From contig JAWZXG010000091.1 of the NCBI GenBank assembly GCA_037178625.1, forward strand, positions 1 through 23,699: DNA of 23,699 nt, in the 5' to 3' direction. This DNA comes from Skeletonema tropicum. Its lineage: Eukaryota; Bacillariophyta; Thalassiosirophyceae; Thalassiosirales; Thalassiosiraceae. The notes below the pieces were generated by a model. The model did no database searches, had not been told where the DNA came from, and saw only the letters and a program-made list of their open reading frames with translations. Made by a program: the position numbers and the translations under genes. Positions 22,813 through 23,699 of this stretch are shown one piece after another (within the stretch, counting starts at the first letter, position 1; each line of letters begins with the position of its first letter).

Positions 22813-23699
22813 GACACTCATCGTCTTCATTGGACGGGGAGAAGCCAAGATATTGACGAAGAATTGAATTGAAATTGAATTATGATGACCCAACCGCGAC
22901 CGTCTCGAACTCTACGCCCTCCACAAACAATCCGTCAGCGGAGAGGAGACACAAACAACCACCTCAGGATATCAGCTCGTCATGCTGCATCTGTACTTCG
23001 GAATCAACGCAAGAGGCATTCATCAACAATGAGACGGGGGATTGGTGGAAGAGGAAGTGGTGGCGGCAACAGCAACGGAGGAGGAGGAGGAAAGCTAAGC
23101 TTAATGACGGCTTTCGAAGGCGAATCATCCATGATGGATTCCGATCATCATTTGGTGGGCTGTTTGTCGGATGCTCAACACGTGGGTGGATTATATTGAG
23201 ATTGAGAGGTATGGTATGGTTGGAGAGATAGGAGATAGATGATGGTAGATGGACATGGACATTCAAGTAATAATGTAATATGAATATAACTAAGTAACCA
23301 AAGTAAACGTAAACACTATCCCCCCTCTTTGCTCACCGACCATTCAGATTCAGTAATAGTAATCCATCCATAACTCTTGTCCTCTCCATTCCATCGGATT
23401 GATACGATTCGACCAGTATTCGCAAGCTGTCGTTGCGCTCTATCGATTAGTTGCAGTTGCAAGGCCAAATATTGATCTTTTGTCAATCGACTCAACTCGA
23501 GAGGGGTCTACAATCCGACTACAATACTGAATACTGGGCCCCAGATCCAGATCGACAATCCAAATCCATCCAATATAAACACAGCTCGGCCTCCGTAGAT
23601 AGATAGCAATGACAATGACACAACCATTCGAATCCTCGTCTCAAGCGCTATCAATTAATACAATAATCACACACTCCTAGACGATCAGCACCGTCCATG
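22813..23699 (+). repeat. Repeat unit copy 12, truncated by the window end (887 bp)
   Basis: It is identical to the first 887 bases of copy 1, with no indel. It contains ORF A (22882-23199) and the outer part of the left inverted-repeat arm. It ends because the window ends, not at a recognisable boundary. Confidence 0.97.

Larger units (their letters stand above)
1..23699. repeat. Tandem array of a 2,067-bp unit, 11.4 copies, filling the window
   Basis: The sequence from base 1 recurs in the same orientation at 2073, 4149, 6221, 8288, 10358, 12427, 14507, 16597, 18679, 20749 and 22813. Copy lengths are 2072, 2076, 2072, 2067, 2070, 2069, 2080, 2090, 2082, 2070 and 2064, plus a partial copy of 887. 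Removing each copy's private indels returns 2,067 bp every time. Copies are otherwise identical apart from one c-to-gg change in copy 2. No unique sequence interrupts or flanks the array, so neither its ends nor its chromosomal context is visible. It could be a macrosatellite, an extrachromosomal circle read as a concatemer, or an amplification product. The unit resembles no ribosomal, histone, snRNA or spliced-leader repeat that I can recognise. Confidence 0.98.

Noticed and set aside
1..23699. CRISPR array
   Set aside because: The repeats are 2 kb long with no spacers between them, and there are no cas genes.

Overview
The whole window is one head-to-tail tandem array of a single 2,067-bp unit. 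There are 11 complete copies and a 12th cut off by the window end. Copy starts, set at the homologue of base 1, are 1, 2073, 4149, 6221, 8288, 10358, 12427, 14507, 16597, 18679, 20749 and 22813. I derived the 2,067-bp consensus length by counting every indel in every copy, and each copy length is fully explained. Both window edges fall inside a unit, so the array continues beyond the window or closes on itself as a circle.

No conventional gene is recognisable: no rRNA, tRNA, transposase, reverse transcriptase, Rep or other known protein family. Base composition is balanced (mid-40s percent GC by eye). There are no bacterial-style operons or ribosome binding sites. The content fits a eukaryotic long-unit satellite, or a concatemer of a small circular DNA, better than a prokaryotic region. 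A protist or microalga is only a weak guess.

Each unit has two parts. About 500 bp carries the only ATG-initiated frame above 100 codons (ORF A, about 105 aa, basic and Gly-rich, of unknown function), a GGA microsatellite and AT-rich or purine-rich spacer. The other roughly 1.55 kb is a long, imperfect inverted repeat that is not obvious at first reading. Two diverged arms of about 750-800 bp fold on an apex at unit position about 1366. Short near-exact blocks lie in mirrored order along nearly the full arm length. Inside the right arm there is an older degenerate tandem repeat of about 66-89 bp modules. The structure is therefore nested: small modules inside inverted arms inside a 2,067-bp unit inside a tandem array.

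The copies are almost free of substitutions. Apart from one complex c-to-gg change in copy 2, all differences are short indels, mostly insertions. In about 13,362-18,600 there are 51 inserted bases and no deletion or substitution. This points to uncorrected long-read consensus error laid over essentially identical copies. Those indels create or break many frames, so copy-to-copy protein differences should not be read as biology.
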